Positions 1 through 9,698 of a stretch of 64,000 nucleotides of DNA are shown one piece after another; the first letter of the stretch is position 1; every line of letters begins with the position of its first letter. The notes under the pieces are model-generated. The model worked only from the letters and a program-made list of their open reading frames with translations. It made no database searches and was not told the origin of the DNA. A program made the translations under genes and the position numbers. Source of the DNA: Polyangia bacterium (GTDB lineage Bacteria; Myxococcota_A; Polyangia; Nannocystales; Nannocystaceae); contig JAUIKS010000005.1 of NCBI GenBank assembly GCA_030430565.1, forward strand, positions 1 to 64,000, in the 5' to 3' direction.

Positions 1-89
<89 letters not shown>

Positions 90-256
90 AATCTGCTCAA
101 TGCTTCGCGTTGCAAAGCCTTGATTTTGCCTTTCGGCATTGGGCCGACCAGCACCTCTCGGCACCAGCCGACGGAGTGACCCACCTCTCGATGAGTCCTC
201 CCGCACCTCACTCGACAGCGCTTGCGCGCCGCCTTGTGACTTCCCTCTTCCTCTCT

Positions 257-272
257 CCAGTTTTCAGGGAGC
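257..272 (-). promoter_or_regulatory. boxA-like antitermination element in the rRNA leader
   Basis: On the minus strand this reads GCTCCCTGAAAACTGG. It resembles the GCTCTTTGAAAACTG-type boxA that recruits Nus factors in many rRNA leaders, and it sits about 170 bases upstream of the 16S 5' end. The match is imperfect and the assignment is by similarity only. Confidence 0.4.
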
Positions 273-461
273 ATCCGTACCGACGGACTCACCTTGGCTC
301 ACCAGGTACGAAGCTCAGGGCTAACCTCAAGCTTCAGGCTCGTCAAGGCTCAAGAGCCGCTGCTCACTGACCGGTGGACCGGTCGAGACAAGTTCCGAGT
401 TGGTCCTTGTCGGAGCACCGCGTGGGGTCGCAAAGCGATTCCCCGCGGCGGGGTGCAGATA

Positions 462-488
462 AGTATGCCGACTCTCAGAGCCCGTCAA
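462..488 (-). promoter_or_regulatory. candidate rRNA operon promoter
   Basis: On the minus strand a TTGACG hexamer (483-488) lies 15 bases from CATACT (462-467). An A/T-rich stretch just upstream (505-511) could act as an UP element. Transcription would start near 453, giving a leader of about 365 nt before 16S. The -35 is good. The -10 and spacing are only fair, so the exact promoter is uncertain. Confidence 0.4.
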
Positions 489-786
489 GTCTGGCGGGAG
501 GATTTTTTGTCGAAACCGGCAACTCGCCCTGATGGGCGTCTACGCCCATGAACAGACGCGTTCCGCCATTTTTGGCAGTTGGCTGGAAGCTCTCGACCAA
601 AATAAAAATGTCTGAGCAGGCTCACAAAATCCCGTTTTCGGTTTGATCAGATCTCTCTTGGAACTTCGTTTCTGATCTATTTTGAAAACTTCGCATTTCG
701 CGCCGCTCCGCGTGGTGCCAGACATGGAGGTCAACCTCACACCCGTAATCACGGCTGTGTTGCTCCAGCTTTGTTCCGCGGCGGCC
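489..786. other. intergenic region between speD and the rRNA promoter
   Basis: This stretch has lower GC than the genes around it. It contains a perfect 8-bp hairpin (ATGGGCGT at 532-539 with ACGCCCAT at 542-549) and a 7-bp inverted repeat (GATCAGA near 647 with TCTGATC near 671). I find no convincing gene. The hairpin may separate speD transcription from the rRNA operon, but it has no clear U-tract. Confidence 0.5.
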
Positions 787-1578
787 TCAACCCGGCCAGC
801 CGTAAAAGATGCCAGCCATCTCACGCCGAACGTCGTCAAGCGCGCGTACGTTCTCCGGCGCGCCTGGGTCGGCTTCTTCGGGGAAGTACTCGGCGGGCTC
901 GAGCTGGCGTCGCATCATCTTGGTCTGCCAGATGTTCTCGTTCTGCAGCACGAGATCTTCGCACTGGTACTGCTCGACGATCTTCGGGCTGATGAAGTCC
1001 TGAATCGAGCGCAGCGTGTGATCCATATAGACACGGCGCCCGGACGCGTCGCGCGTGAAGCCACGCACGACGTAGTCGATGATCACGACATCGCTCTCGA
1101 AGCTCTCGAACATGAAATCGAGCGCGCGGAGCGGGACGATCGTGCCGCAGGTGGCGATGTCGATGTCGACTCGAAAGCTGCAGATCCCCTTTGGGTCGGT
1201 CCAGTCGGGGTAGGTGTGCGCGCACAAATGGCTTTTTGAGAGATGGGCGCCGACGGAGGGGCGCGGGACCGCCGCCTCGGCGGCTGCTTCGGCCTCTTGA
1301 TCCCGCTTGTGCCCGAGATCGCTCATGAGCACGAGCGAGCTGGCCCCCTGGGGCTCGTAGTCGGTCGACGAGACCGAGAGGACCTCAGCGTCGATGATCT
1401 CGGCGATTCCGCGCAGGGTCTTGGTGATCCGGCTGGCGCTGAACTCCTCGTCGATCCACTCGACGTAGCTCCTCCGCTCCTCGTCGGTGCGCGCGACGAA
1501 GAAGTCATAGAGGTTGAAGCTCACGACCTTGGTCAAGTTGTTGAAACCCTTGAGACGAATTCCTTCCCCACGAAACAT
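787..1578 (-). CDS. speD: S-adenosylmethionine decarboxylase proenzyme (SpeD, enterobacterial type)
   Basis: This is the pyruvoyl-dependent enzyme that decarboxylates S-adenosylmethionine, making the aminopropyl donor for spermidine synthesis in the cytoplasm. The 263-residue product matches E. coli SpeD (264 aa) along its whole length: GFNNLTK near the N-terminus, TDYEPQGAS at 72-80, the cleavage site LSKSHLCAHTYP and a C-terminal IFYGW. By analogy, autoprocessing would occur between Lys115 and Ser116, and Ser116 would become the pyruvoyl group. The gene is divergent from the HTTM gene across about 160 bp and points at the rRNA operon. No spermidine synthase gene is seen in the window. Confidence 0.97.
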   Translation of the reverse strand: MFRGEGIRLKGFNNLTKVVSFNLYDFFVARTDEERRSYVEWIDEEFSASRITKTLRGIAEIIDAEVLSVSSTDYEPQGASSLVLMSDLGHKRDQEAEAAAEAAVPRPSVGAHLSKSHLCAHTYPDWTDPKGICSFRVDIDIATCGTIVPLRALDFMFESFESDVVIIDYVVRGFTRDASGRRVYMDHTLRSIQDFISPKIVEQYQCEDLVLQNENIWQTKMMRRQLEPAEYFPEEADPGAPENVRALDDVRREMAGIFYGWPG

Positions 1579-1740
1579 GAGTCAATCCTCGATAGCCGGC
1601 CGAGAGCCTAGCGGGGCGGCGCCGCTGCCGTCAAAACAGGGCGAGCCTAACCTGACGCTTGGATAACTTCTAGCGCGCGGAGACGCCACCTGGGTTTCGA
1701 CTTGCGCGCGCCATGGGCGGTCCTCGAAACTCGCTCGGCA

Positions 1741-4617
1741 ATGCTTGGTTTGTCCCACCTGGCCACGAGCTTGTTGGCCGCCTTCGTTGAGCCCGAGCGG
1801 ATCCCGAACGAGCACGCGATCGCGCTCTCGCCGACGATCGGCTGGCTGATGTTGATGTGCGCGCTCGCCGGGATCGCCATGTTTCTGGCGCAGCACGACC
1901 GCTGGCGGCGGTTCTGGCTGACGGCTGAGGATCCTCGACCGATGGCGGCGTTTCGGATCATCTTCGCGTTCTTGGTGATCTGCAACATCAACGATGTCTT
2001 CGAGTACTTCACGATGCTCTTCACCGACGAGGGCATCTTCTTCTCGGATGTCGCTCGCCAGGTGTTCGCGGCGGGGCAGTTTAAAGGCTTCGGAGACGGC
2101 CTCGGGGAGAATGATCCGTACGGCTTCTTCGACGCGAACGGCACGCTGCTGTTCTTCTTGGGGCACAAGTACTCGCTGCTGTTCTTCTGGGACACGCCGC
2201 AGGGCTTCACGGTCCATCTGTGGTTGTTCTACGTGATCACGGCGCTGTTCATGATCGGCTGGCGAACGCGCTTGATGGGCGTGCTCAGCTACCTGCTGAT
2301 GAACAGCCTGTTCATCCGCAACCCGCTGTTTTGGGAGGGCACCGAGCTCGTCTACCGCGTGTTCTTCTTCTACTTGATCGTGTCGCGCTGCGGACACGCG
2401 TACAGCGTCGACAACTGGCTGCGCTGCCGACGACTGCGCAAGCGGGGCCTTTTGTCGACGCGTGACGGGCCTGGCGGCGGCGCCGGCGTGGCGCCCTCGG
2501 AGCAGCACCCGAAGGGTCTCGCGGCGGTGTATCGGTTGATCCCCGCGTGGCCGCGCTGGCTGGCGATTTTGAACCTGGCGGCGCTGTACTGCTACACGGG
2601 CGTCGTCAAGAACGGCTCGGTGTGGGCGCGCGGAGACGCGCTCTACTACGCGCTCAACATGGACCACTTCTACCGGTTCTACCCGCAGGAGCTGTCCTCC
2701 ATGGTGGGCACGAACCTATTTCGCCTGGCGACGTGGATCACGCACTGGTGGGAGGCCTGCTTCCCCTTGATGGTCGTCGGGCTGATCTACCGCTGGCGCG
2801 AATGGGAGCACGAGAAGCCGCTGGAGGGCTGGCGCCTGTGGTTCGTGCGCGGCTGCTGGGTGCTGTTCGGGCTCGGCTGCGGCGCGCTCACGGTCGTCGC
2901 GCTGCCCGTCCACCTGCCGGGCAACTACAACCACGCGTGGTGGCAGCGGATGATGTCGATCTGGTGGCTGGTCTTCATGTTCGGCCTGTGGCTGGTGTGG
3001 CGACTGCTCGCGGGGCCGCTGAAGATCCGACTCGGCGAGCGCACGATCACGCTGCGCACGCCGGGCCCGTTCGAGGTCACGATCCGCGGGGTCAAGCTCA
3101 AGCTCTCGCGGCCGATCGACCGCAGGATGGTGTGCACCTGGGTGCTGGGTCGGCGCGTGTGGTTGACGCTGGGGCTCCTGTTCCACGGCAACCTGCACCT
3201 GCTGATGAACATCGGCATGTTCCCGCCGATCATGATGAGCACCTACGCGTTCTGTCTGAAGGGCGACGAGCCGGGCCGGCTGCTGCGTTTTATCGGCTAT
3301 CGGCTGCTGTGGTGGTGCCCGCTCGTGCCCAAGGGTGTACGGGAGGGGCAGCCCCCGCTGCCGGCCGAGGACCGCGCGCTGCCGCATCACCCGCGTGACG
3401 ATCGCGCGCTGCCGACCTGGGCGCTGTGGGCCACGCTCGGCGGCGCGGTGCTCGGCATCCTGCTCGAGTACTTCCACGTGCAGAAATTCGGCTGGACGGC
3501 GATGGCGATCGGCTTCGGCCTTCTGGGCTACGCCTACTACCAGGGCCACCGCGGCAGCAAGCGGCTGGTCCCCGGGCTGCTCGGGCTCGGCGCGGCGATG
3601 CTCGCCTACACCTGGCTCTTACACCAGGAGGGGGAAGCGTGGACGTGGATCAAGCTCTACGTGCACCTCGCGGTCCTCGGGCTCTGGCTGCTCTCGTACA
3701 TCCCGACGATCAGGGCGCTGTACGCGACCCTCGGCTTGACGCTGAGCGCGCCAGACCGTGATCCCGCGGACGGTGAGCTGCCGATGCTCGCGCCGGACAG
3801 CGATCACGTGCGCGCGCCGTGGGCCTATGGACCCGCGGGGCGTCTGTTCGCGGGCGCGTTCATCGTCTGGCACATCATCGCGGTCGGGGTCTGGCTGATG
3901 CCGGACAAGGATGTGCTCTCGAAGTGGGACATCCAGGCCAAGCACGTGTTCCGTCGCTACCTGTTGACGACCGGCACGGACCAGGCGTGGGGCATGTTCG
4001 CGCCCAACCCGCCACGGCACAACGTGTTCCTGCGGACAGTCGTCACGGACACGGACGACGAGAAGTGGGATCTGCGGACCGACCTCTACGCGTGGGAGCG
4101 CAAGCCGATCCCGTGGATCTGGAACGATCGCATGCGCAAGATGAACCGCCGCATCATCGGCGGCGAGTCGGGTAAGGGCGACTGGTACCAGAAGTGGTAC
4201 GCGCGCTACCTGTGCCGCGAGTGGGCGCGGGCGCACCGCGGGCGACCGCCGAAGAAGATCGAGCTGTTCCGCGTCTCGTACCTGATGCCGAGCCCGGAGC
4301 AGGTCAAGACGCGCGGCTGGTACAAGCCCGAGGAGCTGATCCTGCTGCGCGGGCGCGAGTCGCTGAAGTACGCCGAGAGCTGCCGCTCTGGGATCAACGC
4401 GCAGCTCCCCAACTACATCCGCGAGCGCTACGGGCTCCCCACGGTCGACGAGAAGACCGTCAAGATGTGGGAGAAGAAGCGCAAGGAGAAGTGGGAGAAG
4501 CGCAACGAGTTCGAGCAGGACCCGACGCTCGACAACCTCAAGCGCGTGCAGAGCAAGATCCGCGCGGAGCAGCGGAAGCGACGCCGCGAGGCGAGCAAGG
4601 CCGCGCGCGCGGGCTGA
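1741..4617 (+). CDS. large HTTM-domain membrane protein, first of a tandem pair
   Basis: This is a 958-residue multi-spanning membrane protein of the HTTM (vitamin K-dependent gamma-carboxylase-like) family; its substrate is unknown. Recognisable blocks are AEDPRPMAAFRIIF near residue 65, YTGVVKNGSVWARGDALYY near 285, a WITHWWEACFPL segment, and MFAPNPPRHNVFLR near 752 in a soluble-looking C-terminal part. It ends in a Lys/Arg-rich, probably helical tail. The frame is open back to a TTG at 1702. The ATG at 1741 is preferred because the downstream paralogue begins at an equivalent place before the shared IPNE-AIALSPT block. No clear ribosome binding site is visible. The gene lies 36 bp before its paralogue and is probably co-transcribed with it. 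Confidence 0.93.
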   Translation: MLGLSHLATSLLAAFVEPERIPNEHAIALSPTIGWLMLMCALAGIAMFLAQHDRWRRFWLTAEDPRPMAAFRIIFAFLVICNINDVFEYFTMLFTDEGIFFSDVARQVFAAGQFKGFGDGLGENDPYGFFDANGTLLFFLGHKYSLLFFWDTPQGFTVHLWLFYVITALFMIGWRTRLMGVLSYLLMNSLFIRNPLFWEGTELVYRVFFFYLIVSRCGHAYSVDNWLRCRRLRKRGLLSTRDGPGGGAGVAPSEQHPKGLAAVYRLIPAWPRWLAILNLAALYCYTGVVKNGSVWARGDALYYALNMDHFYRFYPQELSSMVGTNLFRLATWITHWWEACFPLMVVGLIYRWREWEHEKPLEGWRLWFVRGCWVLFGLGCGALTVVALPVHLPGNYNHAWWQRMMSIWWLVFMFGLWLVWRLLAGPLKIRLGERTITLRTPGPFEVTIRGVKLKLSRPIDRRMVCTWVLGRRVWLTLGLLFHGNLHLLMNIGMFPPIMMSTYAFCLKGDEPGRLLRFIGYRLLWWCPLVPKGVREGQPPLPAEDRALPHHPRDDRALPTWALWATLGGAVLGILLEYFHVQKFGWTAMAIGFGLLGYAYYQGHRGSKRLVPGLLGLGAAMLAYTWLLHQEGEAWTWIKLYVHLAVLGLWLLSYIPTIRALYATLGLTLSAPDRDPADGELPMLAPDSDHVRAPWAYGPAGRLFAGAFIVWHIIAVGVWLMPDKDVLSKWDIQAKHVFRRYLLTTGTDQAWGMFAPNPPRHNVFLRTVVTDTDDEKWDLRTDLYAWERKPIPWIWNDRMRKMNRRIIGGESGKGDWYQKWYARYLCREWARAHRGRPPKKIELFRVSYLMPSPEQVKTRGWYKPEELILLRGRESLKYAESCRSGINAQLPNYIRERYGLPTVDEKTVKMWEKKRKEKWEKRNEFEQDPTLDNLKRVQSKIRAEQRKRRREASKAARAG

Positions 4618-4653
4618 GCCCACGGCCGCAACGACACGGAGGTCAACGCGCCC

Positions 4654-7380
4654 ATGATGAGCCCGCTACTCGCGCTCGCTGAACAAATCCCCAACGAGGA
4701 GGCGATCGCGCTCTCGCCGACGTTGGGGTGGTTAATGCTGCTGTGCGCGAGCATCTTCGCGCTGCTGCTGATCCTCCACCGCGAGACCTGGCGCCGGCTG
4801 TGGCTGCGCGCCGAGGACCCGCGCGCGCTCGGGCTGTTCCGCATCGTCTTCGGGCTGATGTGCCTCGGCAACATCACGAACCTGTGGCCGCTGTCGACCT
4901 ACCTGTTCACGGACGAGGGGCTGTTCTTCACGGACGTGGCGCGGCGCGTGTTCGCCAATCAGCAGTTCATGGGCTTCGGCGACGGCTTCGGCGATGACGT
5001 GCCCTACGGCTTCTTCGGCCTCGCCGGGCTGATCGAGTTTTTTAAGGGGCCGAAGTTCTCGCTGCTGTACTTCTGGGACTCGCCGCTCGCGTACAACCTG
5101 CACTTCGCGGCCTTCGAGGTCGCGTGCCTGTGCCTGATCTTCGGGTTTAAGACCCGCTACACGAAATGGATCGCGTGGTTTCTGTTCCACTCGACGATCC
5201 TGCGCAACAACATCTTTTGGGAGGGCACCGAGAACGTCTATCGGTGCTTTCTGTTCTACCTGTGTGTGTCACGCTGCGGGCGCGCGTACAGCGTCGACAA
5301 CTGGCTCCGCTGCCGTCGCCTGCGCAGACAGGGGCTGCTCTCCGAGCGCGACGGGCCCGGCGGCGGCGCCGGGCTCGCGCCCTGCGAGGCGCACCCGCGC
5401 GGGCTCGAGGCGATCTACCGACGCATCCCGAGCTGGCCGCGCGTCTTGATGATGCTGCAGCTGGGGGCGCTGTACTGCTACACGGGCGTCGTCAAGAACG
5501 GCCCGGTGTGGCACCGAGGCGACGCGTTCTACTACGCCCTCAACCTCGATCACTTCTACCGCTTCGAGCCGCAGCAGCTCTCGGCGGTGTTCGGGACCAA
5601 CGTGTTCCGGTTGATGACGTGGGTCACCCACTACTGGGAGGCCTGCTTCCCGCTGGTGATCGTGGGCGTGCTCATCCGGTTTCACAGGCGCGAGCAGATC
5701 CCGCGGCTCGAGGGCTGGATGCTGTGGGCAGCGCGCGTCGGCTGGGTCGCGCTCGGCCTCGGCTGCGGCGCGGTCGCCTACGTCGCGCTGCCGGTGCACG
5801 TGCAGAAGGGCTGGACGCTGGCGCAGATGCAGCGCGTGTTCGCCGGCTGCTGGCTCGGCGGCATGGCGGTGATCGGCGGGCTCTGGGTCTGGCTGCGCTA
5901 CGCGCCGCCATGCGTGACGATCCGCGGTCGCGCGTTCACGCTCGACACGGACTGGTTCTGCAGGTGGTTCCTCGGTCGTCGCGTGTGGCTGACGCTCGGG
6001 CTGATCTTCCACACGCACCTGATCCTGCTCATGAACATCGGCTGGTTCACGCCGGCGACCATGAGCACGTACATCGCGCTGCTCCACGGCGAGGAGGTCG
6101 CGCTGATCCTTGCGAACATCGGGCGGCGACTCGCGCGCGTCGGCGTCCCGATGCCCGAGTGGGTCCGTCGAGGGGAGCGCCCGATCCCGTGCGAGGATCC
6201 GAGGCTGCCGCACCTGCACCGCGACGCGGCCGTGATGCCGCGCTGGGTGATGGCGACGGGGCTGGGCGTGGCGATCGTCGGCGTCGCCATCGTCGCGTAC
6301 TTCCCGACGCTTGAAGACGGGGCGCTGAAGTCGGCGCTGGACGTGATGACGCCGTGGCGCCGCACCGGCTACGTGCTGGTGGGTCTGCTCGCGATCGGGG
6401 GCTACCTGGCGGCGCGTGACGGCGGTCGCGCGCAGCTCTCGAAAATTGACCCGTTCAACGGGCGACCGCGGGTCCCGTGGGCGTACCGACCGCTCGGCCG
6501 CTTCCTCGTGAGCGCGCTGGTCAGCTACCACATCATGGGCGTCGGGATCTGGCTGCTGCCGGACAAGGACTGCATCTCGACCTGGAGTCGGAAGGCGCGC
6601 GGCCCGTTCAAGTGGTGGCTGTCGATGACGCAGACGACCCAGGGGTGGAAGATGTTCGCCCCCAACCCGCCGCGCAGCAACCTGTTCATGCGCGTGCTGG
6701 TGACGGACCAGGACGATCAGGTCCTGGACCTCAACACCGACGTCTATCACCCGGCGAACAAGCCGATCCCGTGGATCTGGTACACGCGGCAGCGCAAGAT
6801 CAACCGGCGCATCGTCGGCGCCGAGGGCGGGAAGGGCTCGTGGTACCAGAAGTGGCACGCGCGCTACATCTGCCGCGAGTGGGCGCGCACCCACGACGGC
6901 GTGCCGCCGAAGAAGGTCGACCTGGTCAAGATCTGGTACTCGATCCCGAAGCCGGAGTGGGTCAAGGAACACGGGGCCTATGACCCCGAGAAGCGCTACG
7001 AGAAGCACAACCGGCAGAAGTACGTGTACACGGCGACCTGCGCCACGGATATCAACGCGCAGCTCCCAGATCACATTCGCGCGCGCTACGGCCTGCCGCC
7101 GCTCTCGGAGATCACGGTCAAGGTCCCGGTCAAGGAGGACGGGGAGGAGACCGGCGAGGAGCTCGCGCAGGCGGTGAGCTTCAAGCCCTGGGAGAAGCAC
7201 CGCAAGCGCGACTGGGAGAACAAGATGAAGGCCCGCCGCGAGCGCGGCTACAACCCTTGGTGGTCGCTGTTCGGCGGCGTCAGCGTGCTCGTGTTCCTGG
7301 GCGCGGCCTGGTTCCGGTGGCGCGAGCTAGACCTCGAGAACGAGGAGCACGCGCGACGGGCGAGCGAGGGTGATGCGTAA
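4654..7380 (+). CDS. large HTTM-domain membrane protein, second of a tandem pair
   Basis: This 908-residue paralogue is collinear with its upstream neighbour: the same IPNEEAIALSPT N-terminus, AEDPRALGLFRIVF, YTGVVKNGPVWHRGDAFYY near 275, WVTHYWEACFPL, and MFAPNPPRSNLFMR near 667. It lacks a stretch present in the middle of the first copy. It adds a C-terminal hydrophobic segment (SLFGGVSVLVFLGAAW) that the first copy lacks. Many transmembrane helices are evident. The start is one of two adjacent ATGs (4654 or 4657). HTTM proteins are related to the membrane region of vitamin K-dependent gamma-carboxylase, but catalytic activity here is unproven. Confidence 0.93.
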   Translation: MMSPLLALAEQIPNEEAIALSPTLGWLMLLCASIFALLLILHRETWRRLWLRAEDPRALGLFRIVFGLMCLGNITNLWPLSTYLFTDEGLFFTDVARRVFANQQFMGFGDGFGDDVPYGFFGLAGLIEFFKGPKFSLLYFWDSPLAYNLHFAAFEVACLCLIFGFKTRYTKWIAWFLFHSTILRNNIFWEGTENVYRCFLFYLCVSRCGRAYSVDNWLRCRRLRRQGLLSERDGPGGGAGLAPCEAHPRGLEAIYRRIPSWPRVLMMLQLGALYCYTGVVKNGPVWHRGDAFYYALNLDHFYRFEPQQLSAVFGTNVFRLMTWVTHYWEACFPLVIVGVLIRFHRREQIPRLEGWMLWAARVGWVALGLGCGAVAYVALPVHVQKGWTLAQMQRVFAGCWLGGMAVIGGLWVWLRYAPPCVTIRGRAFTLDTDWFCRWFLGRRVWLTLGLIFHTHLILLMNIGWFTPATMSTYIALLHGEEVALILANIGRRLARVGVPMPEWVRRGERPIPCEDPRLPHLHRDAAVMPRWVMATGLGVAIVGVAIVAYFPTLEDGALKSALDVMTPWRRTGYVLVGLLAIGGYLAARDGGRAQLSKIDPFNGRPRVPWAYRPLGRFLVSALVSYHIMGVGIWLLPDKDCISTWSRKARGPFKWWLSMTQTTQGWKMFAPNPPRSNLFMRVLVTDQDDQVLDLNTDVYHPANKPIPWIWYTRQRKINRRIVGAEGGKGSWYQKWHARYICREWARTHDGVPPKKVDLVKIWYSIPKPEWVKEHGAYDPEKRYEKHNRQKYVYTATCATDINAQLPDHIRARYGLPPLSEITVKVPVKEDGEETGEELAQAVSFKPWEKHRKRDWENKMKARRERGYNPWWSLFGGVSVLVFLGAAWFRWRELDLENEEHARRASEGDA

Positions 7381-7382
7381 CG

Positions 7383-7404
7383 GGCGGGCCCCCGCGGGTC
7401 CGCC
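7383..7404. terminator. hairpin between convergent genes
   Basis: GGCGGGCCC (7383-7391) pairs with GGGTCCGCC (7396-7404) through one G-T wobble and a 4-base loop. It lies just after the stop of the second HTTM gene and touches the stop of the opposing small gene. No T-run follows on either strand, so intrinsic termination is possible but not assured. Confidence 0.35.
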
Positions 7405-7604
7405 TACTCGCTCTCGCGGGAGCGCTTCCACAGGTTGATCGCGGCGCGCGTGAGCGCGGCGCGCAGCTGCTTGCGAAGCTCAGGCCATGACAGCTTCTGG
7501 GCGAGCTCGCCAGAGCCGAGCGCGCGGCCGAACCACAGCCCGGCGACGATGGCGAGGATGACGACGATGACGAGCAGGGCGATTGCGAGGGGATGATCCG
7601 GCAT
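7404..7604 (-). CDS. small single-pass membrane protein
   Basis: The product is about 66 residues: a short N-terminus, one hydrophobic segment (LAIALLVIVVILAIVAGLW) and an amphipathic basic C-terminus. I do not recognise a family. The frame could begin at 7619, but the internal ATG at 7604 has a GAGG motif about nine bases upstream and puts the membrane segment at the N-terminus. It is convergent with the HTTM genes and downstream of the SGNH hydrolase gene. Confidence 0.6.
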   Translation of the reverse strand: MPDHPLAIALLVIVVILAIVAGLWFGRALGSGELAQKLSWPELRKQLRAALTRAAINLWKRSRESE

Positions 7605-7691
7605 CTGGCTGGACCTCATCCTAGCCGCGAATTCGTAGCCCGTCGAACGAGGGAACGCTGGCGACGAAGTAAGAATTATTGAAGAAAATTG

Positions 7692-8825
7692 TCAGATCGA
7701 GGCGCCGAGCAGCACGCGGAGCAGCAGCCAGCCCCAGTGACCATAGGGCCGACCGAGCAGCGCGGCCTCGGTCGCGCGCTCGATCTCTGACGGCTCGGAG
7801 GGCGCAGGCTCAGCGCCCGCAGGGCGCGGCGGCGGCTCGGGACAGTCGCAGCCCCAGCTCTCTGGGAGGCTCGGGCAGGCCTCGAGCGCGATCAGTCGGT
7901 GCCCCTCGGTGTTGGGGTGGATGTGATCGAAGCTGTGAAGCTCTTGGCGCATGTACCAGCGCGGGATCTCGGACGCCGCCGCAGCGTCACGCGCGAGCGC
8001 GGCCTCGCGCTCGCCCTCGCTGAGCTTGGCGTGGGCGCGCTTCCAGTCTTTGTCGCGCGAGAGAACGGCGCGCATCTCCTCGAGATCGCGCGGCGCGGCG
8101 CCGGCGTTGCGGAGCGAGGAGTCGTAGAGGTCGACCGCCACGTCGGGCTTCTCGCTGTCAGCCCAGGGGGCCTCGGCGTCGAGCTTGCGCCGCGAGGCGT
8201 TCTTACCGAGCGCCTCGGCCGGGGTCAGCCGACCGAGCACGAAGTCGACGACCTTGCGCGTGTCGTGCAGATACTCGAGCCCCCGCGCGCCTCGCCAACG
8301 CTTGTCGCCGTCGTCGCCCCACGGCGTGAGCGTGAGCGCGACGACCTTGAAGTCGCGCTTGTGGGCGGTCTCGAACAGCGCGCGAATGTGATGATTGGTC
8401 TGCTCGGGCATGGCGATGCTGTTGAGGCCGCCGTGGAACACGAGCCAGAATTCTCGCCCCTCTTCTTTGCGGTGCAGCCCGAGCCGCGTGTTCTCGAGCA
8501 CCTGGGTCTTGAACCGCCGCTTGAGCTGGTAGGCGCCGAAGCCGACCTTGGAGAGGTTCTTGACCTCGATGTTCTTGCACATGGAGGCGAAGCGCTTGGC
8601 GTAGGGATCGCGCGGCCAGGCGCCGACGGAGCCCGCGAGCACGACGACCTTGACGGGCTTGTCCGCCTGCTTGAAGCGCCATGTCGGTGGCGGCTCTTCC
8701 TCCTCCGCCTCGGCGGCCGCCGGCGCCGCCGCGGCGGGCTGGAGCGCGCGCGCGGGGGAGGCGAGCGCGAAGGAGGCGAGCGCGAGGCTCACGCCGGCGA
8801 GGAGCGTGCGTCGGAGCTGGGCCAT
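7692..8825 (-). CDS. exported SGNH/GDSL-type hydrolase
   Basis: The 377-residue protein has a signal peptide (MAQLRRTLLAGVSLALASFALASPARA), so it acts outside the cytoplasm. It carries a plausible SGNH set: VVVLAGSVGAW with candidate nucleophile Ser66, HGGLN with Gly133/Asn135, and DHIHPNTEGH with Asp300/His303. In the family these residues hydrolyse esters of lipids or of acetylated carbohydrates; the substrate here is unknown. Block I is GSV rather than the classical GDS. The C-terminus ends in a hydrophobic stretch (WGWLLLRVLLG) that may contact the membrane. It starts nine bases after the stop of the upstream DUF2914-type gene, so the two are probably one operon. Confidence 0.75.
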   Translation of the reverse strand: MAQLRRTLLAGVSLALASFALASPARALQPAAAAPAAAEAEEEEPPPTWRFKQADKPVKVVVLAGSVGAWPRDPYAKRFASMCKNIEVKNLSKVGFGAYQLKRRFKTQVLENTRLGLHRKEEGREFWLVFHGGLNSIAMPEQTNHHIRALFETAHKRDFKVVALTLTPWGDDGDKRWRGARGLEYLHDTRKVVDFVLGRLTPAEALGKNASRRKLDAEAPWADSEKPDVAVDLYDSSLRNAGAAPRDLEEMRAVLSRDKDWKRAHAKLSEGEREAALARDAAAASEIPRWYMRQELHSFDHIHPNTEGHRLIALEACPSLPESWGCDCPEPPPRPAGAEPAPSEPSEIERATEAALLGRPYGHWGWLLLRVLLGASI

Positions 8826-8834
8826 GGGCGGCGG

Positions 8835-9698
8835 CTATTCAACCACCGAGAACGCGGTCGATGCCAATTCCACGCCATCTTCGGAGTAGATCCGTACCGT
8901 CCAGCGCGCGGTGTACTCGCTGCGCAGCACGAGGAAGGCGCGCGAGCGGTAGGCGTGCATGCCGGGGATGGCGATCCCGCGGCGACGCTTGACGCGATCA
9001 CCATCCTTCTCCCACACGACCGTGACCGCCTCGTCGACGCGGTTGTGCACGACGCGAAAACACACGTTGACCTGGTCACGGCCGCGGATCGAGAAGTCGT
9101 CCTCTTTGCCCGTGCAGCCGCGTCTCCCGTAGCGACTCCCGAGCGAGATCTGGTCGACGTGGATCCCCGAGGCTCCGATCCCGCCGAGCGGCGGCCCGTC
9201 GCGAACGGAGACTGGGAGCCGCTTGAAGACGCGCGCGATGTGGGGCGGGGTGCCCTCGGGCACGACGCGGGGATCGGGTCGGCCGTCTGCGCGATCGTCG
9301 GGGTCGTCGACGGAGTGCGCCGCCTCGTGGTTGGAAGATCGCGCGTCGGTCTCGTGGGCGTCTGTTTCGGGGTGCGCGACTTTACCGCCCGACTTGGAGC
9401 TCCGCGTTGTCGTGCGTCCTGAAGTTCGCCCTGACGCGCGCCCGGTGGTGCTCGACTCGCGCGTGGTCGGTGTTCGAACAGGTACGAGTCGCGGCTGCAA
9501 CGAGGCTTGAACCCCGTCGGCATCTCGCGCCCCGCGCTCGTGGACAGCCCGCGCCGCCGCGATGTCTTCGCCACCGCACGCGAGAACGTGCAAAACCGCC
9601 GCTCCGTAGAGGAGCGGGCCGCTCCGAACACCTACACGAGCGGATACCCTGCCCATCGCGTTGAGAAACCCTTCCACGAACACATGGTTCGTGTCCAT
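8835..9698 (-). CDS. DUF2914-type domain protein
   Basis: The C-terminal ~100 residues (from KEDDFSIRGRDQVNVCFRVV to the end) look like a DUF2914 beta-sandwich of unknown function. An N-terminal hydrophobic segment (LLYGAAVLHVLACGG) suggests a signal peptide or membrane anchor. The middle is a charged, disordered-looking linker rich in Arg, Ser, Thr and Asp. The frame is open to 9791. ATGs at 9698 and 9656 are both possible and neither has a clear ribosome binding site. It is followed directly by the SGNH hydrolase gene. Confidence 0.65.
   Translation of the reverse strand: MDTNHVFVEGFLNAMGRVSARVGVRSGPLLYGAAVLHVLACGGEDIAAARAVHERGARDADGVQASLQPRLVPVRTPTTRESSTTGRASGRTSGRTTTRSSKSGGKVAHPETDAHETDARSSNHEAAHSVDDPDDRADGRPDPRVVPEGTPPHIARVFKRLPVSVRDGPPLGGIGASGIHVDQISLGSRYGRRGCTGKEDDFSIRGRDQVNVCFRVVHNRVDEAVTVVWEKDGDRVKRRRGIAIPGMHAYRSRAFLVLRSEYTARWTVRIYSEDGVELASTAFSVVE

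Noticed and set aside
540..839. Minus-strand frame of 99 codons overlapping the end of speD
   Set aside because: It overlaps the well-supported speD C-terminus in another frame and has no family resemblance.
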